DNA of 64,000 nt from Methanovulcanius yangii (GTDB lineage: Archaea > Halobacteriota > Methanomicrobia > Methanomicrobiales > Methanomicrobiaceae). Below the pieces are notes generated by a model. It saw only the letters and a program-made list of their open reading frames with translations, was not told where the DNA came from and ran no database searches. The stretch's first letter is position 1; each line of letters opens with the position of its first letter. Below are positions 19,687 to 27,862 of this stretch, in pieces. The stretch is taken from the NCBI RefSeq assembly GCF_018687785.1, contig NZ_LTBL01000001.1, positions 2,214,867 through 2,278,866 on the forward strand. The letters are read 5' to 3'. Both the position numbers and the translations under genes were made by a program.

Positions 19687-20349
19687 TCACTCGTCGGCAA
19701 ACCCATGCCTTCCAATGACCGGAACAAAACGAACCTTCCCTCGTTCTTCCACGCTGCCGATGCCACCATCCACCGTGATCAGGACGAGTTGCTGCCCGTC
19801 CCGTTCACCCACCGGTGCGACGATTCTCCCGCCGTCACGGATGAACGGGTAGAGATAGGTGGGAAGAGCGGGGGATGCAGCGGTGAGAATGGCAGCATCG
19901 TAGGGAGCGTATCTGCCGGTAATCGTCGTGGCGTCACAGGTAAATACCCGGGCATTCGTCACCCCGGCTGCTGCTAGGTTCTGCCGGGCCATGGCTGCAA
20001 GTTCGGGGACCCGTTCAACGCTGAACACCTCCCCGGCACAGGAGGCGAGCACGGCGGTCTGGTACCCGGACCCCGTCCCCAGTTCAAAGACCCTGTCGGT
20101 TGGTGAGAGGGTGAGAAGTTCGGTCATGAGAGCAACAACAGATGGCTGTGAGATGGTGGCATTATGACCGATCGGAAGGGGGCGGTCATGGTAAGCGCTG
20201 CTTCGAAGGTGCGAGGGAACGAACATATGACGGGGGATTGCGGTCATTGCGGCAAGGACGGCAGGGCTGCAAATGCCACGTTCCCTGAGGTGGTATCTGA
20301 CCATATCCCTCCTCCGGGTCTCCTCCTGTTCCCTGCATCTCTCCACCAT
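19687..20349 (-). CDS. pcm: protein-L-isoaspartate O-methyltransferase (PCMT), copy 2 of a pair
   Basis: Repairs isoaspartyl residues in damaged proteins using S-adenosylmethionine. The 220-residue protein has the family landmarks IPRHMFVP, NATISQPSVVALM, the SAM motif VFELGTGSGYQTAVLA, VERVPELA and the C-terminal VRFVPVIGR. It lies downstream of a close paralogue (20473-21132) on the same strand with a 123-base gap that shows TATA-like sequence, so the two may be transcribed separately. Confidence 0.9.
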   Translation of the reverse strand: MVERCREQEETRRRDMVRYHLRERGICSPAVLAAMTAIPRHMFVPSHLRSSAYHDRPLPIGHNATISQPSVVALMTELLTLSPTDRVFELGTGSGYQTAVLASCAGEVFSVERVPELAAMARQNLAAAGVTNARVFTCDATTITGRYAPYDAAILTAASPALPTYLYPFIRDGGRIVAPVGERDGQQLVLITVDGGIGSVEERGKVRFVPVIGRHGFADE

Positions 20350-20472
20350 GGGTAGTGTGAGTGTTCGGCAGAATCATCCCTGAACCTTGTGGTCGGATGA
20401 CAGGACGGTGAAAAGGCGGAATTTATTGGCAGACAGACAATGAAGAACGTATCAGAAGCCGTCTGCGGATCA

Positions 20473-21132
20473 TCATCGTTCCGGAAACCCATGCCTGCCG
20501 ATGACCGGAACAAATCTGACTCCTCCTTTTGCTTCCTCCTTTCCTCTCCCGTCATGGACGGTGATGAGAAAGAGTTCCTGTACATACATGTCCCCTACGG
20601 GAACGACGATACGTCCTCCATCGTTCATATATGGGTACAGATATTCGGGAAGTGCGGGTGATGCAGCGGTGATAAGTGCAGCATCATACGGGGCATAATC
20701 CGGAGCGATGGTTGTCGCGTCCCCCTTGAAGATACGGACGTTTTCGACGTTTGCGGCGGCAAGATTTCTGCGTGCGATGGGGATAAGTTCGGGTACCCGT
20801 TCGATTGAGATTACTTCCCTGGCGCAGAGGGCAAGAATGGCCGCCTGATACCCGGACCCTGTTCCAAGCTCAAAGACCCGGTCATTTTTGGAGAGTGAGA
20901 GAAGTTCGCTCATGTAGGCGACGATATAGGGTTGGGAGATGGTTGCATTGTACCCTATGGGAAGCGGGCAGTCCTGATAGGCGGCATCCCTGAGATGCCC
21001 GGGAACGAAGAGATGGCGTGGGATGGTTGCCATCGCCCGGAGTATGCATTTGTCATGAATTCCCCGGGCAACAAGCTGCCCGGTGACCATCTCCTTGCGG
21101 GCGACTTCGAGGCGGACTTCAGTTTTCTCCAT
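20473..21132 (-). CDS. pcm: protein-L-isoaspartate O-methyltransferase (PCMT), copy 1 of a pair
   Basis: A 219-residue PCMT with the same motifs as the downstream gene: IPRHLFVPGHL, NATISQPYIVAYM, VFELGTGSGYQAAILA, IERVPELIPIAR and GGVRFVPVIGRHGF. Protein identity to its neighbour is high by eye, roughly two-thirds, so this is an old tandem gene duplication, clearly different in age from the near-identical duplication at 29-64 kb. Why two repair enzymes are kept is unknown. Confidence 0.9.
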   Translation of the reverse strand: MEKTEVRLEVARKEMVTGQLVARGIHDKCILRAMATIPRHLFVPGHLRDAAYQDCPLPIGYNATISQPYIVAYMSELLSLSKNDRVFELGTGSGYQAAILALCAREVISIERVPELIPIARRNLAAANVENVRIFKGDATTIAPDYAPYDAALITAASPALPEYLYPYMNDGGRIVVPVGDMYVQELFLITVHDGRGKEEAKGGVRFVPVIGRHGFPER

Positions 21133-21239
21133 CGGTACTCCTGGTGGTTCCGGAGGTGCGGTTCAGGACGCTGTCATCACAGACGAAAAATCGGGCCATG
21201 GCCTTTGATTGTCGGATTACAATGATTGCCCGGATATCC

Positions 21240-21479
21240 TCATTCCTCAGAAGCATGGAAGCAGAACCAGCCTCCCTTGAGACCATACTTCTGTGCAACG
21301 GGACAATCCATGCAGTTGCATCCTTTATTGATGGCGTTCTTCTTGTCCGAGGCCCCACGGGCACAGAAAAGTGCATGGGGTGCGACCTCCATGAGCTTAT
21401 TCTCCCGGAATGTCGGGCATGTCCCACAGAACTGCCTACATATTTCAAGATGTTCGGCGGTGTCGGGTACTTTTGTCAT
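21240..21479 (-). CDS. DUF2769 cysteine-rich protein
   Basis: A 79-residue protein with the DUF2769 pattern: EICRQFCGTCPTF, ALFCARG and GCNCMDCPVAQKYG. The regularly spaced cysteines suggest metal or Fe-S binding, but the function is unknown. A GTG two codons earlier (21485) is possible; GAGGTGA on the minus strand lies six bases before ATG 21479. The family is common in methanogens and anaerobes. Confidence 0.8.
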   Translation of the reverse strand: MTKVPDTAEHLEICRQFCGTCPTFRENKLMEVAPHALFCARGASDKKNAINKGCNCMDCPVAQKYGLKGGWFCFHASEE

Positions 21480-21626
21480 AATCACCTCACCTCGTCAGGA
21501 GTCCGTACAGGGACGTGTTCCAATCATGTGGGCATGATATAAATATCTGCGGTCACCTCCCGGCGCAGTTCTTCATGCTCATCCTCTCCGGCAGATTCAA
21601 TTGGAGGGAGGGGGTTATAGGCATCC

Positions 21627-22100
21627 ATGCCAACCGGTATCCGATTCCCCGTTCTTTCTGCCCGTACGCTCTCAGGGACGATGAAGACGCTTCCTGAAGC
21701 GGCGGCAGGTAAGGTTGCCCTGGTCGCGGTGGCCTTCGTCCGGGAGGCACAGGGGATGATCAATTCGTGGGTGTTGCCCTTTGAGGAGGAATTTCTGCGG
21801 GAAGATATGGTCGTTGTATATGAGGTCCCGATGATCGAATCGCCTCTCTGGCGTCCGGTGCGTGCGATGATTGACGGCGGGATGCGTTCAGGGATTCCCG
21901 CTGGAAAACATGAGTATGTCATGACATGGTATGGGAACGGGGCAGCCTACAGGGAGACCCTTGGAATGGACGACCGTTCCCTTGCCTATCTCTTCCTTCT
22001 TGACCGGGACGGTATTATCCGGTGGGAGGGCAAGGGGTTTGCCGATTCTGCAGGTGTGGCCGATCTTCTCAAAAAGGCACAGGAACTCGTGCATCAGTGA
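21627..22100 (+). CDS. thioredoxin-fold protein of the ATP10-like family
   Basis: A 157-residue soluble protein. The order of segments (FPVLSARTLSG, KVALVAVAFVREAQGMINSW, VVVYEVPMIESPLWRPVRAMIDGGMRSGIP, YLFLLDRDGIIRWEGKGF) matches prokaryotic proteins related to mitochondrial ATP10, which have a peroxiredoxin/thioredoxin fold. The CxxC active site is absent, so a redox role is not supported; a chaperone-like role is possible. GGAGGGAGGGGG lies upstream of the ATG. It stands alone between divergent and co-directional genes. Confidence 0.65.
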   Translation: MPTGIRFPVLSARTLSGTMKTLPEAAAGKVALVAVAFVREAQGMINSWVLPFEEEFLREDMVVVYEVPMIESPLWRPVRAMIDGGMRSGIPAGKHEYVMTWYGNGAAYRETLGMDDRSLAYLFLLDRDGIIRWEGKGFADSAGVADLLKKAQELVHQ

Positions 22101-22260
22101 CCGATGTGTTCTGATGCTGCGTTGATACCCGGAATTTGATCGGTTTTCTGAGTCTGATGGCAGTCCGTTCCCTCGGATTGCCTCTCCTCATGTGTACCCC
22201 GAACGGTTCCCACGGGTACGAACAAAAGCCTTATTGTACTCACAGATAATGCGGTACATA

Positions 22261-22267
22261 GGAGGAG
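22261..22267 (+). promoter_or_regulatory. ribosome binding site deciding the TTG start of the V4R regulator
   Basis: GGAGGAG lies five bases before an in-frame TTG at 22273. The upstream ATG codons at 22192 and 22249 lack such a site, so TTG is the likely start. Confidence 0.5.
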
Positions 22268-22272
22268 TATTC

Positions 22273-23061
22273 TTGCGGGGCGCTGGAAAGGCGGGGGAGG
22301 ACGTAGGGTTGTACAGCACCCGGGATGCGGTGTATGCCATAGAAAGTCCGGTGAAACAGGACATACTCTCAATGCTGGAGGAAGAAGGGGCTCTCTCCTT
22401 TGATGAGATCACGGGCAGGCTTGGAAAGGCGAAATCCACGGTTTCCGTCCACCTGAAAGGGCTCTCGGAAGACGGGGTGGTCGATGTCCGGACAGACCCC
22501 GACGATGGACGAAGGAAAACGTATCGCCTCTCGGGGCGGAGGGTGGGGGCCCTCTCGGTGCAGGATCGAAGCTCGGGGATTCATCGTCAGCCCGAATCCG
22601 CAGATGAATTTGCTGATGTTTCATCGCTGTACCGGTTCATGTGCTGCCAGTTTCGAATCGCCCTGATGGATGCAGGTGTCAACATTGAGCCCATCATGCG
22701 GTCCGTCGGGGAGTCCGTCGGGAGATCCGTTGCGAAGAGGCTTGACCCGGATGATTTGTCTGCACGTTGTGCCGGACTCAGTGAATTCTGGGAGCGATAT
22801 GGTCTGGGACAGCTTTCAGTGGTGTCATATGAGCCGCTTGTCATCATCGCCACCGGCTGTTTTGAATGTTCCGATCTCCCCCATCTTGGACGGCCTGTCT
22901 GTGCATTTGGGAAGGGTGTTTTCGGGGCAATATTCAGTGATTTTTACAAAATGGAAGTGACGGTTGCCGAAACCCGGTGCTATGGAATGGGAAATGAGGA
23001 ATGCCGGTTTGAAATCACTGTTGACGAAGAGAATGACGGAACCGGAAGTCCGGAGGAATGA
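22273..23061 (+). CDS. HTH-V4R transcription regulator (MsvR-like)
   Basis: A 262-residue protein with an N-terminal ArsR-like winged helix (ESPVKQDILSMLEEEGALSFDEITGRLGKAKSTVSVHLKGL region) and a C-terminal V4R domain with several cysteines (TGCFECSDLP, VCAFGKGVFGA, ETRCYGMGNEECRFEI). This is the plan of MsvR, a methanogen redox sensor whose V4R cysteines change DNA binding; the cysteine pattern fits, but targets here cannot be read. ATG 22192 and 22249 are alternative starts. Confidence 0.75.
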   Translation: MRGAGKAGEDVGLYSTRDAVYAIESPVKQDILSMLEEEGALSFDEITGRLGKAKSTVSVHLKGLSEDGVVDVRTDPDDGRRKTYRLSGRRVGALSVQDRSSGIHRQPESADEFADVSSLYRFMCCQFRIALMDAGVNIEPIMRSVGESVGRSVAKRLDPDDLSARCAGLSEFWERYGLGQLSVVSYEPLVIIATGCFECSDLPHLGRPVCAFGKGVFGAIFSDFYKMEVTVAETRCYGMGNEECRFEITVDEENDGTGSPEE

Positions 23062-23345
23062 CGGGGGGTTGTATGGTTGGAAAAGCGGCAGTGAACCGTC
23101 AGTAAACGGCACCGATGGAGAATGGTGTTCTGCACGAAGCCTGTTTTGAATAATGCCATGGCCTGCGGCGTGTGAAGATGTATTCGGACAGACGCCCGGG
23201 GAAGAACAGACTGCTTCGTTCGCGCGCAAAATGGTGCGGTATGGACCCCTACGGTAAAAAAAACACCTTCACGATATTAAATGGAGGTAAAATGAGAAAT
23301 GGGACTGTTGTTGTTATGTAATACCAGAGCAAAAGAAATATTACT

Positions 23346-24779
23346 ATGCAGATTCTCAGGAAACATCATCACCATATTCCGTGGTTCCTCCTTGCAGTGG
23401 GGGCCATCACAACAATTCTCTGGTTTCTGGTGTTCCCCCTGAAGCTGCCATTCGACATGCAGGACGTTCTCATCGAGGGGCTTATTCTCTGCACATTCAT
23501 CTCGGCTTATTATTATGTCCATCGCCTTCAAATTCCGCTTCTCGAGGCGGGTTTTGGCATCCTCATCTTCGGGTACCTGATTGACTTTTTTGACGAATTC
23601 ACCAAAGAACCGGATATCCTCAATACCCAGATTGAAGGCGCACTGAAGATCATCGGTGTCATTGTCATTGTCGCCGGACTCTCCTATGCCAACAAACAGT
23701 ATTCCCGTTATATTGCTGAGGCAGAGGAACGGGAACGAAAACTTGCGGAAACCGGGGCAATGTACCGCGATCTGGTGGAAAACATCTTTGATGTGCTCTG
23801 CGAGACCGATGCAGCCGGAACCATCCGCTATGTCAGTCCACAGGTGGAGACATTGCTTGACTACCGCCCCGATGATCTTGTCGGCACGTCGATGTATGAA
23901 CTGATTCCCGAGGCGAATCGCGCGGGTGCTGTTGATGACTTCATCAGGGTCCGGCAGGAGGGTGCCTCGTTCCAGCTTGCCGAACACCCGCTGGCTCGGC
24001 GGGATGGTAAGATCATCGTCGCCCAGATGAACGGGACCCCCATCATTCAGGGAACCGGTGATGGAGGATACCGCATGGTCTGCCGGGATATCACCGGAAA
24101 GAGACAGGCAGAAGATGCCCTGCGCCTTGCAAACCGCAAGCTCAACCTTCTTTCGAGCATCACCCGGCACGATGTCCTGAACCAGCTGACGGTCCTCCTC
24201 GGATACATGGAGATCATGAGCGGTGCAGAGGACGCCCCGGAACGGGTCCTTTATCTGAAGAAAATGAATACGGCAGCCCTCTCCATCCGGCAGCTGATCG
24301 AATTTACCAAGGATTATCAGGATATTGGTGTCCACGCTCCTGACTGGCAGAACTGTGCGCAAACGGTGAAAAGCGCAGCAAAAATGGCAGGTACCAATCT
24401 TGTCGCCGGTGGAGATGGGTTGGAGAATCTGGAGGTTTTTGCTGATCCACTCATGGAAAAAGTGCTGTACACACTCTTTGAAAATGCACTGCGCCATGGC
24501 GGGGCTGTTACAAAAATCGCAGTGAATGCCCGTGTGCATGGCGACCGCTGCATTCTGAGTGTTACCGATGACGGCAAAGGGATTCCCGCGGCAGAGAAGG
24601 AGCTGATCTTTCACCGACAATATGGTGTCAACACCGGGTATGGGCTCTTTCTTGCACGGGAAGTCCTCTCAATTACGGGGATCTCCATCAGCGAAACAGG
24701 TACGGAAGGGGAAGGGGCATCTTTTGAGTTGAATATCCCTCCTGGAACCTGGCGGTATGAAAGTGCCGACCGGATCTAA
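23346..24779 (+). CDS. membrane PAS sensor histidine kinase
   Basis: A 477-residue two-component sensor kinase. Three to four N-terminal membrane helices (about 12-30, 40-60, 65-85, 95-118) are followed by a PAS domain (about 140-255, DLVENIFDVLCETDAAGTI onward), a HisKA-like dimerisation helix with the phosphorylated histidine in ITRHDVLNQLTVLLGY, and an HATPase domain with LFENALRHG, DDGKGIP and GYGLFLAREVL. The usual G2 box is short. No response regulator is encoded nearby, so it is an orphan kinase. The 284-base gap upstream (23062-23345) shows only AT-rich promoter-like sequence. Confidence 0.88.
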   Translation: MQILRKHHHHIPWFLLAVGAITTILWFLVFPLKLPFDMQDVLIEGLILCTFISAYYYVHRLQIPLLEAGFGILIFGYLIDFFDEFTKEPDILNTQIEGALKIIGVIVIVAGLSYANKQYSRYIAEAEERERKLAETGAMYRDLVENIFDVLCETDAAGTIRYVSPQVETLLDYRPDDLVGTSMYELIPEANRAGAVDDFIRVRQEGASFQLAEHPLARRDGKIIVAQMNGTPIIQGTGDGGYRMVCRDITGKRQAEDALRLANRKLNLLSSITRHDVLNQLTVLLGYMEIMSGAEDAPERVLYLKKMNTAALSIRQLIEFTKDYQDIGVHAPDWQNCAQTVKSAAKMAGTNLVAGGDGLENLEVFADPLMEKVLYTLFENALRHGGAVTKIAVNARVHGDRCILSVTDDGKGIPAAEKELIFHRQYGVNTGYGLFLAREVLSITGISISETGTEGEGASFELNIPPGTWRYESADRI

Positions 24780-24820
24780 ACCATATCCGGGAATAAAAAG
24801 TTTTTTCCGGGTAACCGGAA
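24780..24820. terminator. short convergent gap with CCGGG arms and T run
   Basis: Between the kinase (+) and helicase (-) stops, CCGGGAATAAAAAG TTTTTT CCGGG carries an A run and a T run, so it can serve both strands. Confidence 0.35.
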
Positions 24821-26449
24821 TTATTTCCTTGAATTCTTATAGCCGCCACGTTTCGGGGCGGAAAAACCGATGGTGTTTCCATTCGTCAGGGGGACTCCGC
24901 CGATGGACTTGCCGGTCATCTCCTCGACGACCATCTTTGCCAGGTCATCAGGAATCTCGACATAGGAATAGGACCCGTAGATGCTGATGGATCCGATATC
25001 CTTTCCGTTGATGCCCGTTTCACCGGCAATGGCCCCCACAACATCCTTGGGCCGGATACGCTGATCCTTTCCGAAATTAAGATAGAGGCGGGTCATGCCT
25101 GGTTCGATACCACGATCCCGCTTTTCAAATTCTTCCGAAACCGGTTCCGGGTCTGAACCGGCCTCAATTTCGCGTTTCAGGAGGGCTGCAGCGATCTCGA
25201 GGGATGTGTAATCATCCATCATCATCCGCTCGAGGAGGTTTGCATACTTGTCCAGGCCTCCCTCTTTGATGGTCTCCCTGACTTCTTCCGTAAGAGTCCT
25301 CATCCGCATCTCCTCCACATCATCCGCGGTGGGGATGGGAATGCGGGCGATGTGGATCTTGGCATACTTCTGTATGGTCTTGAGTTTGTAGAACTCCTTG
25401 GGGCCTACAAAGGTGATTGCCCGCCCCTCGCGGCCAGCCCGTGCCGTCCGGCCGATGCGGTGGACGTAGTATTCCACATCCTGTGGGACGTCGTAGTTGA
25501 TTACCAGTTCGACATCATCGACATCGATGCCCCGTGCCGCAACATCCGTTGCGATGAGAACGTCGATGGTACCCTTCCTGAACTTATTCATGACCCGGTC
25601 CCGCTGGACCTGTTTCATATCGCCGTGCAATCCTTCCGCACAGTATCCCCGCGCTTGTGCCTGACTGGTGAGGGTATCGACCGCGCGTTTGGTGTTGCAG
25701 AAGATCAAGGCCAGATTCGGGTTGTAAATATCCAGAAGGCGGGAGAGGATCTCGAGCTTGTCACTGTTGCGAAGTTCGATATACTGCTGTTCGATCTGCG
25801 GGACGGTCAGGGTCTTGTGGGGGACCTTCACCATCTCGGGATTGGTCTGGAACTTCTTCGAGATCTCCAGAATGGGCTTTGGAAGTGTTGCCGAGAAGAG
25901 AATCGTCTGGCGATCCTTCGGCGTCTCCCTGATGATGGTCTCGATGTCGTCCCGAAAGCCCATGTCGAGCATCTGGTCCGCCTCGTCAAGGACGATCATT
26001 TTGATGTCATCGAGCCGGAGGGTGCCCCGGTTGATGTGGTCAAGGACACGTCCGGGGGTCCCCACAACGATGTGCGCACCGAATCTGAGCGCCTTGAACT
26101 GTCGTTCGATCGGCTGCCCGCCATACACCGGGACGACATGCATCTTCTTCTCGTAATGCGCCAGGCGTCCGAACTCCTCTGCCGTCTGAATGGCCAGTTC
26201 ACGGGTAGGGGAGAGGACGATGACCTGGGTTGCATCCATGTCCGCATCGATGGTCTCGATTGCAGGGATGCCGAATGCTGCGGTTTTGCCAGTCCCGGTC
26301 TGCGCCTGACCGGTAACATCACGCCCGGAAAGTATTGTGGGAATTGCGCGTATCTGAATCGGGGTGGGCTCCTCAAACCCCATATCTTTAATTGCCCTGA
26401 GAATTGTCGGGGATATATTAAATTCGGAGAAAGAATAGGTGTCTTCCAT
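24821..26449 (-). CDS. DEAD-box ATP-dependent RNA helicase
   Basis: A 542-residue RNA helicase of the DeaD/CsdA type, likely active in RNA unwinding or ribosome assembly, especially in the cold. All core motifs are seen in order: FEEPTPIQ (Q motif), AQTGTGKT (I), PTRELA (Ia), TPGRVLDH (Ib), DEAD (II), SATL (III), ATDVAARGIDV (V) and YVHRIGRTARAGREG (VI). The C-terminal part from about 450 resembles the DbpA/CsdA RNA-binding domain (TRLYLNFGKDQRIRPKDVVGAI and YSYVEIPDDLA). It is a single-gene unit. Confidence 0.95.
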   Translation of the reverse strand: MEDTYSFSEFNISPTILRAIKDMGFEEPTPIQIRAIPTILSGRDVTGQAQTGTGKTAAFGIPAIETIDADMDATQVIVLSPTRELAIQTAEEFGRLAHYEKKMHVVPVYGGQPIERQFKALRFGAHIVVGTPGRVLDHINRGTLRLDDIKMIVLDEADQMLDMGFRDDIETIIRETPKDRQTILFSATLPKPILEISKKFQTNPEMVKVPHKTLTVPQIEQQYIELRNSDKLEILSRLLDIYNPNLALIFCNTKRAVDTLTSQAQARGYCAEGLHGDMKQVQRDRVMNKFRKGTIDVLIATDVAARGIDVDDVELVINYDVPQDVEYYVHRIGRTARAGREGRAITFVGPKEFYKLKTIQKYAKIHIARIPIPTADDVEEMRMRTLTEEVRETIKEGGLDKYANLLERMMMDDYTSLEIAAALLKREIEAGSDPEPVSEEFEKRDRGIEPGMTRLYLNFGKDQRIRPKDVVGAIAGETGINGKDIGSISIYGSYSYVEIPDDLAKMVVEEMTGKSIGGVPLTNGNTIGFSAPKRGGYKNSRK

Positions 26450-26712
26450 TCTGTATGTATTGGACCCCGGGGTTCTTTATATGTGGTATTGAGGTGATGG
26501 CCGTACACAGGCCGTGCAGAGTCCTGAAAGTCACTCCTCTGTCCCCCCGACCGGAGGACTCAGGGTGAGGTGGAGTCGTACCAATTGTCATTCCTGCTGC
26601 GTGCGGCCTGCCGGATGCCGTCCACATTGAAGCCTGACCCACAATTTTCCCCATATGGCTGTATTAACAGAAATTGAGGATACCCCGGGCGTATAGGGCT
26701 CCCTGCATTCTC

Positions 26713-26742
26713 GGTGCGGCACCTCTTTTGGGGTGCGGCACC
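26713..26742. repeat. two copies of the palindrome GGTGCGGCACC
   Basis: The 11-base sequence occurs at 26713-26723 and 26732-26742. Each copy is itself a perfect inverted repeat of five bases around one central G. The 19-base period places both on nearly the same helix face, as for paired operators. Confidence 0.6.
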
Positions 26743-27140
26743 GCCCCGGGAGGCGAATAATCCCTCAGATACCCCATTTTGTCAATTTATTCTCTCGGGG
26801 GTCAGAACGGGGTGGTTGGAAATGGATGCGAATTTTTTGGTGTGGTCTGCGTTTCGCAGGCGCTTTTTGCCGTATGATTGATCCTTCCGGTGAGAGTGGG
26901 GGGCCCGGGACGCCGATTCATTTCATGACCGGTATGGGGATGTTTCGGTAATTATTGTCATAAGAGGGGTTAATTTATGCACAATGTCGGTATTGGGCGG
27001 GAGACCTCTGCGAAAAATGGATATTCTTACAAAAAATCGGCCATAATCCTTCAGAATGGGATATTTTAACTCTGAAATTGTGAAGAAATTCTGAATATTT
27101 TCGTGGTGATTTTTTCAATAAATTAAAGGGCAAATTTTGA

Positions 27141-27166
27141 CAATATTCTATATTGTGGCTATAAAT
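27141..27166 (+). promoter_or_regulatory. palindrome and TATA box upstream of the SpeD-like gene
   Basis: CAATAT-TCT-ATATTG at 27141-27155 is a perfect inverted repeat and is followed by GGCTATAAATG (27157-27167), a good TATA box. Transcription would start near 27190 and leave a leader of about 150 bases. Confidence 0.45.
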
Positions 27167-27250
27167 GAACTTTAATTTGAATTGTGGCAGTTTTAAATTG
27201 ATAGATTTTGAATCGGGTGGATTAAATTATGCCAAAATTGATTCTGTCGG

Positions 27251-27287
27251 TGCATCATCAAGGAAAATTTTAAATCCTGATGATGTA
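27251..27287 (+). promoter_or_regulatory. strong hairpin in the 5' leader of the SpeD-like gene
   Basis: CATCATCAAGGA (27253-27264) pairs with TCCTGATGATG (27275-27285) with one bulged A, extended by a G-U and a U-A pair; the loop is ten A/T bases. It lies between the predicted TATA box and ATG 27338, so it would be in the mRNA leader. Confidence 0.5.
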
Positions 27288-27337
27288 TTGTATTTATCGC
27301 AATTAGCCACAACGGCGGCTCCCGGAGGGGGGTTGAA

Positions 27338-27802
27338 ATGGAAACAGCCAGCAAAGTAATGGACACGATTGGTGCGGCATCCGGGAACGTCCCGGTGCCG
27401 TATCCGGAAACGCTGACGGATGATGAGATCGAGACGACGTTCAAGGAGAGTGGAGCATGGGGCCTCTATACCAGTGTGGACCTGAAGGGATGCAACCCCG
27501 CCACCATCCGCGATGCGGAGAAGATCCGCGAGTTTGTCATCGAACTGTGCGACAGAATTGACATGAAGAGATTCGGAGAACCCACCGTCGTTCACTTCGG
27601 ACCGAACGACAAGGTGGCCGGGTACTCCATGACCCAGCTCATTGAAACTTCACTGGTCTCCGGCCACTTCGCAAATGCAACCAATGCCGCATACCTTGAC
27701 ATCTTCAGCTGCAAGGAGTATTCGCCCCGGATTGTCGCAGAGTTCTGCAGAACCTTCTTCGAGGCGTCCTCGGTCACCACCCACATACTGTTCCGCGATT
27801 AA
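27338..27802 (+). CDS. S-adenosylmethionine decarboxylase (SpeD) family protein, variant
   Basis: A 154-residue member of the SpeD family. The segment GLYTSVDLKGCNPATIRD matches the family's first strand and helix, and IETSLVSGHFANATNAAYLD plus IFSC matches the processing region. Counting from known bacterial/archaeal SpeD, Ser105 falls on the pyruvoyl-forming serine, with His110 (+5), Cys125 (+20) and Ser97 (-8) at the positions of the catalytic His, Cys and Ser. The residue before the serine is Thr instead of the usual Glu. An N-terminal extension of about 40 residues is present. It may make decarboxylated SAM for polyamines or act on another amino acid. GGAGGGGGG precedes the ATG. Confidence 0.7.
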   Translation: METASKVMDTIGAASGNVPVPYPETLTDDEIETTFKESGAWGLYTSVDLKGCNPATIRDAEKIREFVIELCDRIDMKRFGEPTVVHFGPNDKVAGYSMTQLIETSLVSGHFANATNAAYLDIFSCKEYSPRIVAEFCRTFFEASSVTTHILFRD

Positions 27803-27822
27803 GCGGGAAACCTTTTTTTTTA
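27803..27822 (+). terminator. T9 terminator after the SpeD-like gene
   Basis: Nine T residues at 27813-27821, 11 bases after the stop codon. Confidence 0.6.
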
Positions 27823-27862
27823 TCTGCCTTCTATTCAGAGAATCAGTGAAGGGAACTCCCCG

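Larger units (their letters stand above)
26450..27337. other. long intergenic region: helicase promoter, twin palindromes, AT-rich leader
   Basis: No convincing gene is seen in 888 bases. Short frames at 26733-26951 and 27165-27359 have no recognisable product. The region holds the helicase promoter, a pair of palindromes (26713-26742), an AT-rich stretch from about 26960, a palindrome and TATA box (27141-27166) and a strong hairpin (27251-27287) in the leader of the SpeD-like gene. Confidence 0.6.

Noticed and set aside
26733..26951. 72-residue frame in the long intergenic region
   Set aside because: Starts within the second palindrome, no upstream ribosome binding site and no protein family; treated as non-coding.
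27165..27359. 64-residue frame in the leader of the SpeD-like gene
   Set aside because: No ribosome binding site, no recognisable product, and it spans the hairpin and the ribosome binding site of the next gene; considered leader sequence.
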